In this document: piece by piece, positions 1 to 12,840 of the stretch | How positions within the stretch are numbered: position 1 is the first letter of the stretch | Layout of the letters: each line of letters begins with the position of its first letter | The notes under the pieces: model-generated | What the model was told of the DNA's origin: nothing | The model's database searches: none | What the model saw: only the letters and a program-made list of their open reading frames with translations | Source: Orobanche coerulescens | Lineage: Eukaryota; Streptophyta; Magnoliopsida; Lamiales; Orobanchaceae | Reading direction: 5' to 3' | Assembly (NCBI GenBank): GCA_033398695.1 | Contig: CM065809.1 | Location: 87,091,644-87,155,643, forward strand | DNA: 64,000 nucleotides | Made by a program: the position numbers and the translations under genes

Positions 1-386
1 GAAAAATTGAGAGAAAATCATATAGAGAGCGTAAGATTAAAACACTTAGAGTGTAGTAATCTTTACATATATAGCTTCATCACTTAGCTCTAGCCGTATC
101 CTCGGAGGATAGCAAGGTGATCGTCGTTCCGGTCGTTTCTCCGGCACGTGGCAAGTAGAGACGCGGTGCTTTCGGCGTTGGATCGTTCAAGAGCTTGGGG
201 AATAGCTCAAGATAAGGTTATCCATTTAATCAATGGACTATGAGGGTATGTTTTTCGTATCTCTTGTATTTCGTTTTTGATATTCGTATATACGTAGCTC
301 GATCGATCCTCGTAGGGATTCGGATCGAATTAATTTTCGTTTTACCGCTTCTGCTAGACCTTCGTTTTAGGCACCGAATCCCAACA
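1..386 (+). repeat. Copia-1 5' LTR, 3' portion
   Basis: This is the last 386 bases of the 5' LTR, matching 10352-10737 with only a few substitutions. It ends in CCCAACA, the usual CA terminus, and the primer-binding site starts two bases later. The first 1.55 kb of this LTR lies outside the window. Confidence 0.95.
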
Positions 387-387
387 C

Positions 388-399
388 TGGTATCAGAGA
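388..399 (+). promoter_or_regulatory. Copia-1 primer-binding site (tRNA-iMet)
   Basis: TGGTATCAGAGA follows the LTR end after one base. It differs from the canonical complement of the initiator methionine tRNA 3' end (TGGTATCAGAGC) only at the last base. Plant copia elements use this tRNA to prime minus-strand DNA synthesis. Confidence 0.92.
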
Positions 400-2005
400 G
401 TGGTCTTGCGATCGTATATACGATATTAGCATTTGGAATGCTTGATTAGATGGTGAATGATTTGGAATCATTTTAGTCATAATCGTGGTATATGTTTTTA
501 CGTTCGTTGTAGTTATATTTTTCGTAAGTTTATGTCTAAATATAAATCTTAATTTCTTGGAAATATGATTTATATTGAAGATATGAATGTTGGAGAATAT
601 AGATATTGGATATCCGGTCGAAAAACTAGCCCGAAATGCCGTTTGACGGTCAGGAGGGGTCCAGAGCGAGGCGCGGCCCAGTGGCTGTGCGGCCCGGCGG
701 CAAGCATCAGACTGTCGGCCACGGCACAGGCTCCAGGGGCCGCGGCCCAGGGCAGCTGGGCAGCCGGTCGGCAGCTGCCGATCGTGACTCAACCATGCCA
801 GGCCTGTCTGCCGGCATGCTGCCGGTAGTGACTCGGCCATGGCAGGCTTTTTTTGCCCCGGCTCGATATTTTCGTGTATTCTTGAAAATTAATCTCCCTC
901 ATGTAAATTGGATTTAATATGATTAAAATGATTTATGGTATTTCATTTTATAAGGGAAATTTGATTAATTGGAATATTTATGGTCGACTGAATTATTTTG
1001 AACGTTATCATATTACCAATTGTGTGAATCGATTGGATCGGTTCGTATTGTTGATTGGATCAATGTATCTCTATGCTTTCCATTTATATAGTATTTATTG
1101 GATGAATGCTTTTTGAATGGGGATGTGGTTCGTGGACTTAGTTTTGAATCGTTCGTTTTATTCGATTGGGTTGTAAAGCCGTTTTGAGCCTATTTATTTT
1201 ACTAGAAATATTTGTATCTAGGATGCAATTTTCAATGTAAAATTTATATGTAATGACGAAGACCGGAGGAAGATCCATTTCGATAAGACGAAGATTCAAG
1301 ACGAAGACTTGTAATTAGATTACGGAGTTTTTGTTTTCTAGGAACGGTCCATGAACCACATGTTGGTAGCAACTAGGTTGTGAAATGGTTGTTTCATATT
1401 GTATGAATGCCACAAACGCGCTTAAACGATTAATGTGCAAAGTGTAACGCTAATCACGAAAATTCTCCCACGCTAAATTATTAAGTTTATAAGGTTTCAA
1501 GGTTTTCCTTCCCTCTATCGAGTTTTCGGGAAATTGAAATCCAAACCAGATGTGCTATGCTTCCAAGTTATCGGGGTAGTCGTTCGGGGAGGACGGATAA
1601 ATTACCGGGAGCGCATTGGATGCCTTCGGTTGGAGCAAATTTTATCCCTAGAAACCTGATAGGTTGCCGGATAAGATTCAATTGTGAAACTGATTTGCTC
1701 GATGGCATAAACTTAACTTGTTCACAAACCATAGAAACCGTATAGGTTGAGGGGAGTGAACAAGGGGAAAAAGAAGATCGAATCATACATTAGATGGGTT
1801 GGTGTTGGACACCACTTTATGAAAATTAATAGACTAGAAACCTGTTCGGTTGCCCTCTATTAAGATTTATAAAGAACTCGATCACCACTATGAAGTAGAG
1901 CGATGATACTTCCGGATATCACATGGGAGTGTGTTATTCCGATAAAAATAGTGGGAGATGGGTAACAAGAATAGAAAAGACCTTAATTCTATACTCAGAA
2001 CATAA
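400..2005 (+). other. Copia-1 untranslated leader with GC-rich block
   Basis: There are 1.6 kb between the primer site and gag, with no convincing gene. Short open frames here look like chance. The sequence is AT-rich except for an abrupt GC-rich block at about 636-860, which is dense in short palindromes such as GGCCGCGGCC, GGCAGCTGCC and GGCCATGGC. This block resembles the GC-rich promoter-side block of LTR C (12361-12490) in composition, but I cannot show common descent. Confidence 0.6.
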
Positions 2006-3811
2006 TTGAATGAGTCACTAATTAATCTGTTATACTTAATGCAGACAAATCTCAATATGACAATGAATCCACTCGCAATTCTACTCGAAAAGAACACCTT
2101 AATAGGACCTAACTTTGTGGATTGGCTCCGCAATCTGATGATTGTCCTCAGTATAGAGGCACTGGGATACGTCTTGGAGACGGACATTCCGGCGCCTCCT
2201 ATGCGGACCCGAGCCAATCAGGAAGAGATTGAAAACCACGAAAATTTGGTTAAGGATGACGTGAAAGTCCGTGCTTATATGATGGCTTCCATGTCTAATG
2301 AGCTTCAGAGAGCTCATGAGAAAATGACTTCTGCTAGGCAGATTCTATTTCACTTAACCGAACTTTATGGTGAGCACAGTAGAACTGCTAGATATGAGAT
2401 ATCCAAGCAAATGTTCGGTGCAAGGATGAAGGAACACGTCCTCAAAATGATATCCATGATCGAGAGATTGGAGGCTCTTGATTATAAAATGGATACTTCT
2501 CTCCAAACCGACCTTATCCTACAGTCTCTCCCTGATTCCTTCTCACAGTTTGTTATGAACTTCAACTGCAATGAGATTGCATGCAATTTAGCTGGGCTAA
2601 TGAACAAACTTGTGACCGCTCAGTCACATATGAAGACTCCGCGGATGAAGGAGTCTGCTCTTGTGATTTCTTATGGACCTCGGAGGTCTAAGAACAAGAA
2701 GAAAAGGACCAAGAAGCAAACTAGACCACAAGTTAAAGACCTTAAGGGTAAGGGCAAGGCCCCAATGGTTCCAAAGAACAAGAAGAAGAAGGATGCTTAT
2801 CTAAAGTGCGGTGAGCTGGGCCACTGGGCTAGAGACTGTCCGATTCTTCATGGCACTTCAGGTACAAAACTTTTAGTTTTGGAAACAAATTGTTCTGCTA
2901 CTGTTTTTTCTACTTCCTGGATACTGGATTCTGGTGCTAGTTCTCATATTTGTACCATGAATCAGGATATGGAACAAAGTAGGAAGCTTGGAGCTGGAGA
3001 AGTTATGATCACAGTCGGAAGCGGGCATAGTGTCGAGGCGACCAACATAGGATCACTTCTTTTGGGTTTAGAATCCGGCTTTGTTTTGACTTTAGAAGAT
3101 GTACTTGTTTTGCCCAAGGGGCACAAAAACATTGTATCCATTCCGGTCATGGACCGAAAAGGCTTTTCATTTTTCATTGGTGATGGTTCCTGCAAAATTT
3201 ATTTTAGAAATAAACTAGTGGGTACTGCTACATTGTTGAATGGATTGTATCATCTAAATCTCAGCAACAAAGTAGATGTGAATACTATGACTAGAAAACG
3301 TGGTACGGATGAAACCAATCAAGTTTTGAAATGGCATCTTAGGCTTGGTCATGTTGGTCAGACCAAGGTTTACAAGATGGAAAAAGATAGACTTATGGGT
3401 CCACTGGGATCGGATCCCTTTCCTACTTGTGAATCTTGCCTTAAAGGCAAAATGACTAAGTCCCCCTTCACAGGGACTTTTGAAAGAGCCGCTGATAAAC
3501 TGGGATTAATCCATACTGACGTTTGTGGTGCTTTGGAAGCAGCACGTGACGGATATCAATATTTCATTACGTTTACAGATGATCATACTAGGTATGGTTA
3601 TGTATACTTAATGAAACATAAATCCGAGGCCTTTGAGAAATTCCAGGAATTCAAGGCCCTAGTCGAGAAACAAACTGGTAATCATATCAAAGCACTTCGG
3701 TCGGACCGAGGTGGCGAGTATATGAGTACGGAGTTTGACGAGTTCCTTAAGGAACATGGAATAGTTTCACAACTAACACCTCCAGGTACTCCTCAGTTAA
3801 ATGGCCATATC
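2006..3811 (+). pseudogene. Copia-1 gag, protease and integrase N-terminal half
   Basis: This is a long open frame with the copia polyprotein order. The N-terminal 200 residues are a UBN2/retrotran gag domain. A zinc knuckle follows at about residues 267-280, but its first cysteine is replaced by tyrosine (YLKCGELGHWARDC), so it is probably dead. The aspartic protease motif is DSGASSH at about residue 312. The GAG-pre-integrase zinc region is near residue 448 (WHLRLGH) with a CESC pair. The integrase core follows, with its first Asp in HTDVCG and second in SDRGGEY. The frame runs into LTR E just after PPGTPQLNG, before the third catalytic residue, so the last residues of the 624-aa frame come from the insertion. 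The start is the first ATG of the open frame; the real start may lie slightly downstream at MTMNPLA. Confidence 0.88.
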
Positions 3812-3926
3812 TGTATTGTTATAGCAAATATATCGACGAATTATGTTAAGTTGGAATCATGGTCATTCATACTATATTAATTGTTGGATGATATTGGGAG
3901 AATTCCATTTATGCTTGTTATAGCAC

Positions 3927-4255
3927 TTAACGTACGTTAACCTATCTTCTTAACGTACGCTATGTACGTCGCCTTACGTACGTAACATACATATGTTAAT
4001 GTACGTAATGCGGGAGATCCTCCAGCAGTCCGCCTTTCGGCAGGTGGGGCCGAGCGGGGGTAGGTGGTCGGGAGTCGATCGCGACAGCCAAGTCAACGGC
4101 TATTACGTACGTAATAGCTATATAGTTACGTACGTAACGATTTGCGTGTTTTGAGGCAGAAAGATCTGATGAAATTGGTTACGTACGTAATGATCATAAG
4201 ATTACGTACGTAAGGACTGTAACGTACGTTAACACCTTTCGTTAACGTACGTAAC
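3927..4255 (+). repeat. Palindrome array TTACGTACGTAA in LTR E
   Basis: About ten copies of the perfect palindrome TTACGTACGTAA or variants (TTAACGTACGTTAA, GTTAACGTACGTAAC) lie here, separated by unrelated sequence. The array ends about 14 bases before the TATA box. The function is unknown; the dyad symmetry and position suggest a binding-site cluster. Confidence 0.85.
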
Positions 4256-4268
4256 GACGAGTTCAGGT

Positions 4269-4275
4269 TATAAAA
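4269..4275 (+). promoter_or_regulatory. TATA box of LTR E
   Basis: TATAAAA lies directly downstream of the palindrome array. Together with the equivalent boxes in the other LTRs, it marks the likely U3 promoter. Confidence 0.6.
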
Positions 4276-6654
4276 ATATGACTTCCCATTCATTTCCTGC
4301 TCAACCCATTCAACCTCCCAACTGAGAAAAACGATTCCTTTCCCTTCCAACTCCGTTTCTAAGCCCTTCTAACTTGTGTTGGAGCTTCAGCACTTGATTG
4401 GTGACTTGGAGAGTTAGAGATTGAAGTGTATCCCTTGAAGTGTTGGTGTTGTTCTTCATTTTGAGGTTGGTCTTTCTTTAACTCATATCAATTCCATACT
4501 TATGATGATGTTAGTAGATAAATACTTCACATAATGTTAGTTTAAGCTAGTGTAAACATGATAAGTTAATTGAATCATGCTCAAACTAAGTGAAGATTAA
4601 CATTGAGGGTATTAGTGTTACTTCTTGATGTAAATAACTTCATAAAGTGATTGTGTTGATAATGATATACATAAAACCTGATGTATAACATGATAATCGG
4701 AAGTTTATTATAGTCTCAACACTAGGAGCATGTTAGGGATGATATCCTTAATGATTAAAGGTGAGAAATGTTAAATTTGTCTTGAACATTCAATTGATTC
4801 TTGAAGGTAATATGGAACCATGATTTTTGGCCTCTAAAACCTTTGTAATAAAATTGTTGGAAAGATTATGTTAACTCTTTGAAGATGATCTTCGCAAGAT
4901 GGGATGAAGTTACTTTTAAAATTTTAAGTATCCAATGATATAACTAGGCTTTTAATAAATTCTTCAAAAGTAAAACAATGGATGTTGATAGAAGGAAGTT
5001 GTAATCTTCATATGTTCAAATTAATCGATTTCGTTAAAGGGTGTTAATCACTACATTAATAGGTTGATAATGTTCTTAAGAGGATTGTGTTGAATATGAT
5101 GATACAAATGCGGTAGAGGAGTTGCCGAATTCCATTTCATTAATCCGTGCGTGTTAAGAGACGTAAATTAAGATGATGTTCTTAGTTCACTAAAAACTTA
5201 AACTTATGTTTCATATAGTAATCAGTTTTGAATGTAATCGTTGGTAAAATAATGAAGAACGTAATTAAACACAAACTTATATCGTAATTGGAAGTGTCGA
5301 TGATTTGAAAAGATATTTTCACGATATTACATTGATAATAAACTAGACCTCAAGTATTTGACATTAATGTTAGAATATGTAAATGAACATGATAAACATA
5401 TGATGATTTATAATTGGACCATTAAAGTGATCAATATGATAGTTGATTTATTCAAGTAAATTTACGAATATTGTTCATGTAATAATACCGTTATCATACG
5501 AATGTGTTGTTGAATGAATTACATTTCATTCAAGGTTGCTTGTTCACGTGAGTATTGTTAGACGAGGATACCGTTCGTTTGATCATTCACAGAAGGATTA
5601 TTCATCTACGGAATTGAGGCAAGTTATCTTGCTTGGTTATAATGATGGTTGAATTCTTGTGATTATTATGCGTTTCGTGTGTATGAAATGTTCTGATAAT
5701 CTATGATTCGTGATATGGTGATACCCTTGATAGTATTGTCATGGTGTTGGGGATGATTACCGTCCTTGTTACCGTTAGTCCTTTTGAGCTTTGTTGACAC
5801 TTCGGTGAGTTGTTCGATTCCTTGATAAAAGTGTAATTCGTTGAGTTTCGTTGTCATGTTGTATCGTGACATCTCTGGAGTCATATCTGCGCGCCAATTG
5901 GTTATGTATAGGATTTTTAGCCGGACACTTGATGATCATGCGTGGATGTTTTCCGCATTTAGATCGTGCACACGAGACGTAGTTCGTGAGGCTAATTAGG
6001 TACATCGTCCCACGTATATTCTGGATTCCGTATACGGGGTGGACATGTGCACGGACACATTTCTGGATCGGGCGTACTGTGACGTCCATCTTGAGCCATA
6101 TTATATGGTCGTTCGTGTATTTGGTTATGTTCGACAGTTGGGACTGATTGTTTATACGCCTTCGGGGTATATTCAGTAGTCGATGGTTTTCTTTGAGATC
6201 AGTATATATATATGAATTGTATAATGTCATGAGAATTATTATCATGTATAGCTGACCCTGTGGTTTGGGGCGAAATACTTGTATTTCAGGGCGAGGAAAG
6301 GGCAAGGCACAGGAGGAGCACAATGGCGACAGAGGGTTTTGAAGGATGCTATTTCGGGGCCCCCGAGTCTTTTGATGTTCGGTTATGTATTATTGTGATT
6401 TTATTTTATTTTGTGTCGGATGAATGTACTATAATCTGTTAGGTATTTCCCATCGTCATATGGTCTGTACCGAATTTAGATTCTGTGTACGTTTGCTCGT
6501 ATTAAAGACATGTATAACTTATACTCCACATCGGGGTTTTTATTGTGGTATGGTGCCACATTGTCAGGTTGTAAGTTTATATCGTGATATCGCCTAGTGG
6601 GTCCCGGTAGGGGGTCCACGGCACTGTAATAGCCACTGTTTTTGGGCTGTTACA

Positions 6655-8790
6655 TGTTGAACATGGTCCGTTCCATGCTCGGCTATACTGACTTGCCGAT
6701 TTACCTGTAGGGGTATACACTCCTGACTGCCGTGTATATCTTGAACAGATGTCCTTCCAAATCCGTTCCTAAAACTCCACATGAGATGTGGGAGGGAAGG
6801 AAACCAAGTCTTAATCATATTAGGATTTGGGGATGTCCCGCCTATGTCAAGAAGACTAAGGTGGAAAAGTTGTAAGCTGGGTCTGCGAAGGGATGTTTCA
6901 TTGGATTCCCGTCTGGGATGATGGGATATCTATTCTACATGCCCGAAGATCAAAAGATCGTTGTTGCTTTACAAGCACACTTCCTGGAAGATGAGTTCAT
7001 TCAGGAAGGCGGAGCAGGTAGAAGTATTTATTTAGAAGAATACAATGAAACTCCTCGGGAGACACTTGTGCAAGAAACTAGAACCGAACTTTCTGAAACA
7101 CAAGTAAAACCACCTCGTAGGTCTAGTAGGGTGTCTCATTTACCTGAGAGGTATGGGCTTGTGCACTTGGAGGAGCTGGGTCTCCATGAGGTTCCAAGTG
7201 ATAGCCAAGAGACCGACCCGACGACCTATGACCAAGCGATGGTGGATGTAGACTCTGCGAAATGGCGTGAAGCTATGGAAGCTGAGATAGACTCTATGCA
7301 TGTCAATCAGGTCTGGACTCTAGTAGACCGCCCCAAGGGCATAGTGCCTATTGGGAACAAGTGGATCTACAAGAGAAAGGCTGATGGTGATGGCAAGGTT
7401 GACGCCTATAAGGCCAGTCTTGTGGCAAAGGGTTATACCCAGAAGGAAGGGATCGATTACCACGATACCTTCTCGCCTGTAGCCATGATCAAGTCTATTC
7501 GCATGATGCTTGCTATAGCTGCCTACCACGATTATGAGATATGGCAAATGGATGTAAAGACGGCTTTCCTTAATGGATTCCTCGAGGAGGAAATCTATAT
7601 GGAGCAGCCTAAACGCTTTGTGTCCGAAGTCGATATTCAGAAAGTGTGCAAGCTTTAGCGTTCCATTTATGTACTGAAGCAAGCATCGCGTAGTTGGAAC
7701 CTTCCTTTTGACGAGGCAATCAAAGAGTTTGATTTCGTGCAAAATGAGGAGGAACCTTGTGTATACAAGAGGGTTAGTGGGAGCAAGATCGCATTCTTAG
7801 TACTATATGTGGATGATATTCTGCTAATAGGAAATGATGTGGGAATGCTCAGTTCTGTAAAAGATTGGCTTTTGAGTAATTTCTCCATGAAAGACTTGGG
7901 AGAAGCTACCTATATTCTTGGTATTCGACTCTACCGGGATAGAGCGAAGATAACAATAGGTCTTTCCCAAGCCCTCTATATAGATAAAATCTTAAAGCGA
8001 TTTAAGATGGATGATTCTAAAAAGGGGTTCCTACCGATGCAACATGGAATAAAACTCTCCTTGAAGATGTGTCCTCAAAGTGAGGAACAACGTAAGGAAA
8101 TGAGTAATATACCATATGCTTCGGCCGTGGGTAGCCTTATGTATGCTATGTTGTGTACAAGACCTGACATCGCGCATGCTGTAAGCGTGGTGAGTAAGTT
8201 TCAGGCAAACCTAGGTAGGGAACATTGGACTGCCGTAAAGAACGTTCTCAAGTACTTGAGAAGGACTAGAGATATGGTTCTGATGTATGGCGGTGGAGAA
8301 TTGGATGTGGTGGGATTCACTGATTCGGACTTCCAAGGACTGAAGGACGACTCGATGTCCACTTCTGGCTACATATTTACTCTTAATGGAGGAGCAGTAT
8401 CTTGGCGTAGTGACAAGCAAAGCACGACTGCTGATTCCACCTGTCAGGCTGAGTATCAAGCAGCCTCGGAGGCTTCCAAGGAAGGGTTCTGGATTAAGAA
8501 GTTTCTGGGAGAACTTCAAGTGATACCATGTCTTTGAGCCGCGTTCACAGTCTGCGACAACGACGAGTCAGAAGCGCAGCCAAGGAGCCGAGGTTTCACA
8601 ACAGCACCATACTTTTTGATAGAAAGTATCATCTCGTAAGAGAATTTGTTCGCAAAGGATACATTGTCCGCCTGAGTAGACTCGGCCGACAACGTCGCCG
8701 ATCCACCGACAAGCCACTTTCTCGGATCGGCTTGGAGCGTCATCTGGAGAACATGGGTATTAGATACCATAGTGTGTGGCATTGAGTGCA
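6655..8790 (+). pseudogene. Copia-1 integrase end, reverse transcriptase and RNase H
   Basis: This is the continuation of the Copia-1 polyprotein after LTR E. The integrase C-terminal part is recognisable from 6655 (NMVRSML, then TAVYILNRCPSKSV and RIWGCPAYVKK). It contains a TAG in place of the tryptophan of LWGY near 6708 and a TAA after VEKL at about 6872. The reverse transcriptase starts in the frame 6918-7658 (WTLVDRPKGIVPIGNKWIY, WQMDVKTAFLNG), is broken by a TAG at 7656, and continues at 7737-8537 with the catalytic YVDD box (LYVDDILLIG) and RNase H (FTDSDFQG, CQAEYQA). After 8537 the RNase H end is frameshifted and scrambled compared with Copia-2. The element cannot make a full polymerase. 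Confidence 0.9.
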
Positions 8791-8800
8791 AGTGGGAGAT

Positions 8801-10737
8801 TGTTAGGAGTATGCCCTCGAATGCCACTCAGAGGTTGTTGAGTGAGGGCATTGTACTTGTAATTATGTAAACCATTTATATAAGGCAAATGAATGTTTCT
8901 TTATTTACTGGTAGTTACTGGCATTCCTAACTCGTAAATAAACATATAGAAACTAGTCCGTGTATTTGAGAGCAAAACATTCCACTCCTTATTGGATAAG
9001 GGGATAGGCACTGGAAAGGTTATAGCTCAAATACTTAATCGTTCGCCAGTCGATGAAACTTGACTGGGCGTTAAGTTTATGTGAAGACTTGTATGACATG
9101 TTCTTTGACATGGAGAGTGCCTGTCGAACACTAATGGTTAGTGGGAGCACACGTTATAGGTACGCTAATTGGATTAGTATACTCAAACCGACTCACCCTC
9201 GATTCGTCACACGGATTTCACTCTGGGACAGTCAACGACGGAATCGAAAGGCTGTGATAGGTATTCGTGAACCTTCGACTTGAGAATTTAGTAGGGATGT
9301 GCTTGTGACGTCAAGATTTTCATTAGAGTAGTTCGACCCTGTAAACCGGAAGGTGGGGGTCAACCTCGACGTGCATCTTGACTGGCAAGTAGCAGGTCCT
9401 ACTGAATACCAAGATAGAATTCATTCTCCCATTAGTGAGCGGGTTATATGTCCTATGCGGTTATTGGCAGATGAGATCATAAGTCTTTGGCCAAAGCATT
9501 GGAGCTAGTTGTATTAGATACACGATAGCTCGATGATCTCGATTTGCATTAACGTATGCATAGCGTCAAGTACAGATAGGGTTTGACTGACCGTGACCCT
9601 ATAACTTGATCGGGACATTTGAAAGAAGAGTTTATACGTATACTGGTATTCACGACAGAATGGTTCTTGAATGATCCCAATCATTCGTTCTCAGTTGGGG
9701 TACAGTGTAGGCCGCCAAGCTGGCTATGTGGTGCTACTACTCTTTGGTTCCTCCCATTGCTGACTGAGACGAACCTACCGAGTCGCGCATTAGGATTGAC
9801 GACGGAATGAATCAAGCTAATTCTCTCATTATGAATATTAGATATTGGATATATAAATTTGGGACATTGGATGTTTAAATCGACTTATCAGATAAATTGA
9901 TTTACAGCTTAATGAATTAAATATATCACTGGGTGATTAATTTAATTCATGAATATAATTATTTTGTATTTGATATGTTTAATTAATTGGATTAATTAAT
10001 CGATACAAATACATCGGAACGGAATCGTAGTTTATCTGTTTGGACTCACGGGAGTCCGAAACGAACCGAACTCATCCGTTTCTACATGATTGGCCGCCCC
10101 GCCCCCTCACTTTCCTTCCACCTTCCCATCTTGTTATTTTGTGTCCATTTTATAATGGATGAAAATGACTTGTAAGGAATATCATGTGCATGAGATGTAC
10201 ATGTGAGTGGAAAGTAGAATAAGAAGAGAAGACTTTCACTCTCACCCCACAAGATTTCCAACGTGAGGTTGCAAGAAAGAGAGAGAGATAGACTTTGAGT
10301 TTAACACTCATCTTCATCTTCTTCATTCACTTCTTCTTCATTTTTCTTGGAGAAAAATTGAGAGAAAATCATATAGAGAGAGTAAGATTAAAACACTTAG
10401 AGTGTAGTAATCTTTACATATATAGCTTCATCACTTAGCTCTAGCCGTATCTTCGGAGGATAGCAAGGTGATCGTCGTTCCGGTCGTTTCTCCGACGCGT
10501 GGCAAGTAGAGACGCGGTGCTTTCGGCATTGGATCGTTCAAGAGCTTGGGGAATAGCTCAAGAGAAGGTTATCCATTTAATCAACGGACTACGAGGGTAT
10601 GTTTTTCGTATCTCTTGTATTTCGTTTTTGATATTCGTATATACGTAGCTCGATCGATCCTCGTAGGGATTCGGATCGAATTAATTTTCATTTTACCGCT
10701 TCCGCTGGGCCTTCGTTTTAGGCACCGAATCCCAACA
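8801..10737 (+). repeat. Copia-1 3' LTR, complete (1937 bp)
   Basis: It begins TGTTAGGAGT right after a purine-rich tract (GCAAGTGGGAGA, about 8788-8799) and ends CCCAACA. It has the TG..CA ends expected of an LTR. It is related over its length to the Copia-2 LTR at 14379-16322, so the two elements belong to sister families. Open frames inside it (for example near 9053, 9619 and 10546) do not resemble any protein. Confidence 0.93.
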
Positions 10738-12840
10738 GAATCCTCAAAAATCCAAACGAAACGAAAAGTACTTCCCGAGGCAAGAGTTTGAGAAAAATAT
10801 TCCAAAACCGAAAGATCACAAATCAATGGAAATAATTTATAAAACAGTTTAGAATGCCATCGAGAGTTTTAATAGAAAACAATTTAGGATTACCGAATCC
10901 TTATCTTTCCAAAATCAATAGGGGCCACAGCCCAAAGGTTTTGTTTTCACAAATAAAACCAACCACAATTCACAGGGCCAGAGCCCAACATCACGTGTCC
11001 TCGACGGACATAAAAATCAACAAACATAATCGCGCACGCGCATCGCCTAGGACCGGGAAGAAGCCAAAAATCCCACGTGAGGCCTCGAAGGACCCTCCCG
11101 AGCTGGCTAGCGAAACAAATCACACACATCTCACGGTTGGATCAATCGCTTATTGCATCCTGGCCACATGATCGCATGCCATGTGCCACCATAGATTATC
11201 TCAGGCTCTCACGGTTGGATCAATCACTTGTTGCATCCTGACCACATGATCACGTGCCATGTGTCACCGTAGACCTTCAACCATATCCACACATTCACAC
11301 AAATAACATATCACATCAATAATATCCAAGTAATTCACTTAATGGCAACAAACACAATACGCGACGCAATGGTCAAATTACAACGCACCAATAAGAGATA
11401 ATATATATATACATATATATTATCAAAGCACAACGACAACACTAAGTGTATTCATAGAAATTCACGTAACCATCCACGAACACAATGTCCACAAAGCACG
11501 CGCGTTATGAAAGAGGGCCTTTAACAAGGCTAACCGAATCTATGAAAGTGAGATTCAAACGATCAAATAAACACTAGGAGATAATCACTAATTATCATAT
11601 TCATAAAGCAAGAATTGTATGGACAAGGTACTCGCCTCGAATAACCACAACGCGGAGAATCGACCGAAGTAGGTTGGCACGAACCGACTACGAACCCGCC
11701 GACTCCACCGAATGCCAACTCGCGATAATAAACTACGAAGGACAATAACAACAATGAAAATGAATTCTATAGCACGACTTAAAGCCATTGAAGTCAAAGA
11801 ACGAATGACGAAAGTTCAAGTGTTTCCCCCAAAACGGCTAAGAACACGATTCGTCCCGACAAAACACAAAAATGGATTTTCAAACCGAAATATGGATATA
11901 CAATCCATAGGATATGTTTAACAACATCATTTAACAACAATCGATCCATCAAAAACGGATGGAAAACGAGATCGAGAACAAAACCCCCAAAAAATCGATT
12001 CGAAGGAAATCAAGAAATATACTTCGATTCGATGAAGAACAATGGATTAAATGATGTTCAACACAAGAATACTACCAAGATTAATCATACCCATCATGAA
12101 TTAATCAACAATACGGAGCGAATCGGACAAAAACGCAAAAACCCCAAAATTCCAGAAATTAGGGTTCAAAGGAGAGATTACCTTGATTCGCTGGTTCAAA
12201 GGATGATATAGGATGATCAATCAATGATATGAACTCAATAACTTCTTGGATTTATTGTTCAACAACATGGATTCGCCTCCTCCGAAGCTCCAGCCACGGA
12301 TCGAAAGGAAAGGAAATGAAAAACGAGTGAAAATATGACTGCTCGATCATATTTATACTGGTGCAGCCTAGCGTGAGCTGGGCTGCCGAGCTAGCGTGCG
12401 CTAGCGGCCAGCATTGGCCCAGAAATCAGATTTGTGCCGCAGCCCGGCCAGAAGGGTCCGCGGCCCGCGGTACAGCCCGCTACAGCATCAAAAGGCACAC
12501 AATGCAGTCTTAGCTCTTTCGACCATAACTCCTTCGTCTGGACTCCGATTGACTCACCGTTTGATCCATTAGAAAGCTAACTTGATGATATATAATATTG
12601 CAAAGATTCATAATTTTTGGAGTTTTCAAGAATTAATGGTGCCTTTACAAAGTCGAACTTACACGTGAAAAAGTCGATTAAGGACACGGAACTCAACAAA
12701 ACGACACCGAAACGAACTCGGATGACAAAAAGTGTAGAATTAATCGTTCTTGAAATGACGAAACGGTCACAACAGAGTCGCTAAGATAGACTTTCGCCAA
12801 AGAAAGAAAATTACCGGAAATCAAAATTGCGAATATTATA
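10738..12840 (-). mobile_element. LTR C, reversed gypsy LTR, truncated by Copia-1
   Basis: Read on the minus strand, it starts TATAATATTCGCAATTTTG, which matches the start of the C1 LTR (TGTAATATCCGCAATTTCG) with decay. It remains alignable to C1 throughout, including the stretch equivalent to 48540-48950. Its own 3' part is missing because Copia-1 inserted there. Its right edge lies directly on Copia-2 coding sequence, so it is inserted in Copia-2; the 5-bp target sequence would be GACTC. The TATA region on the minus strand is near 12349-12357. Just upstream of it in promoter sense lie TAGCGTGCGCTAGC and GC-rich palindromes (12366-12480). There are no genes. Confidence 0.8.

Larger units (their letters stand above)
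3812..6654 (+). mobile_element. LTR E, solo-type gypsy LTR inserted in Copia-1 integrase
   Basis: There are 2.84 kb of non-coding DNA between two halves of the Copia-1 integrase. It begins TGTATTG and ends GGGCTGTTACA, with the inverted partner TGTAATAGCC just before the end, like the 3' ends of the other gypsy LTRs here. A TATA box (4269-4275) and an upstream palindrome array (3927-4255) give it the same layout as those LTRs and fix its orientation. No internal coding region is seen, so it is best read as a solo LTR. I see no target-site duplication, and roughly 20 bp of Copia-1 coding sequence seem lost at the junction. From 4281 to 6654 I see no gene. Confidence 0.72.
1..10737 (+). mobile_element. 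Copia-1, Ty1/copia LTR retrotransposon, decayed
   Basis: The element has a partial 5' LTR (1-386), an initiator-Met primer site, one gag-pol region in copia order (gag, protease, integrase, reverse transcriptase, RNase H), a purine-rich tract and a complete 3' LTR (8801-10737). The 386 bases visible of the 5' LTR align without gaps to 10352-10737. The element lies in reversed LTR C: the sequence right after 10737 is LTR C interior, so the 5-bp target duplication GAATC (10738-10742) should be found before the window's left edge. Its integrase is interrupted by LTR E, and it carries several stops and frameshifts, so it is not autonomous now. Confidence 0.93.

Noticed and set aside
367..840. Opposite-strand open frame of 157 codons in the Copia-1 leader
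   Set aside because: It runs through the GC-rich palindrome block and primer site, has low-complexity composition and no recognisable domain.
5775..6323. 182-codon minus-strand open frame in LTR E
   Set aside because: It lies in non-coding LTR sequence, has no domain I recognise and no support from codon pattern or neighbours.
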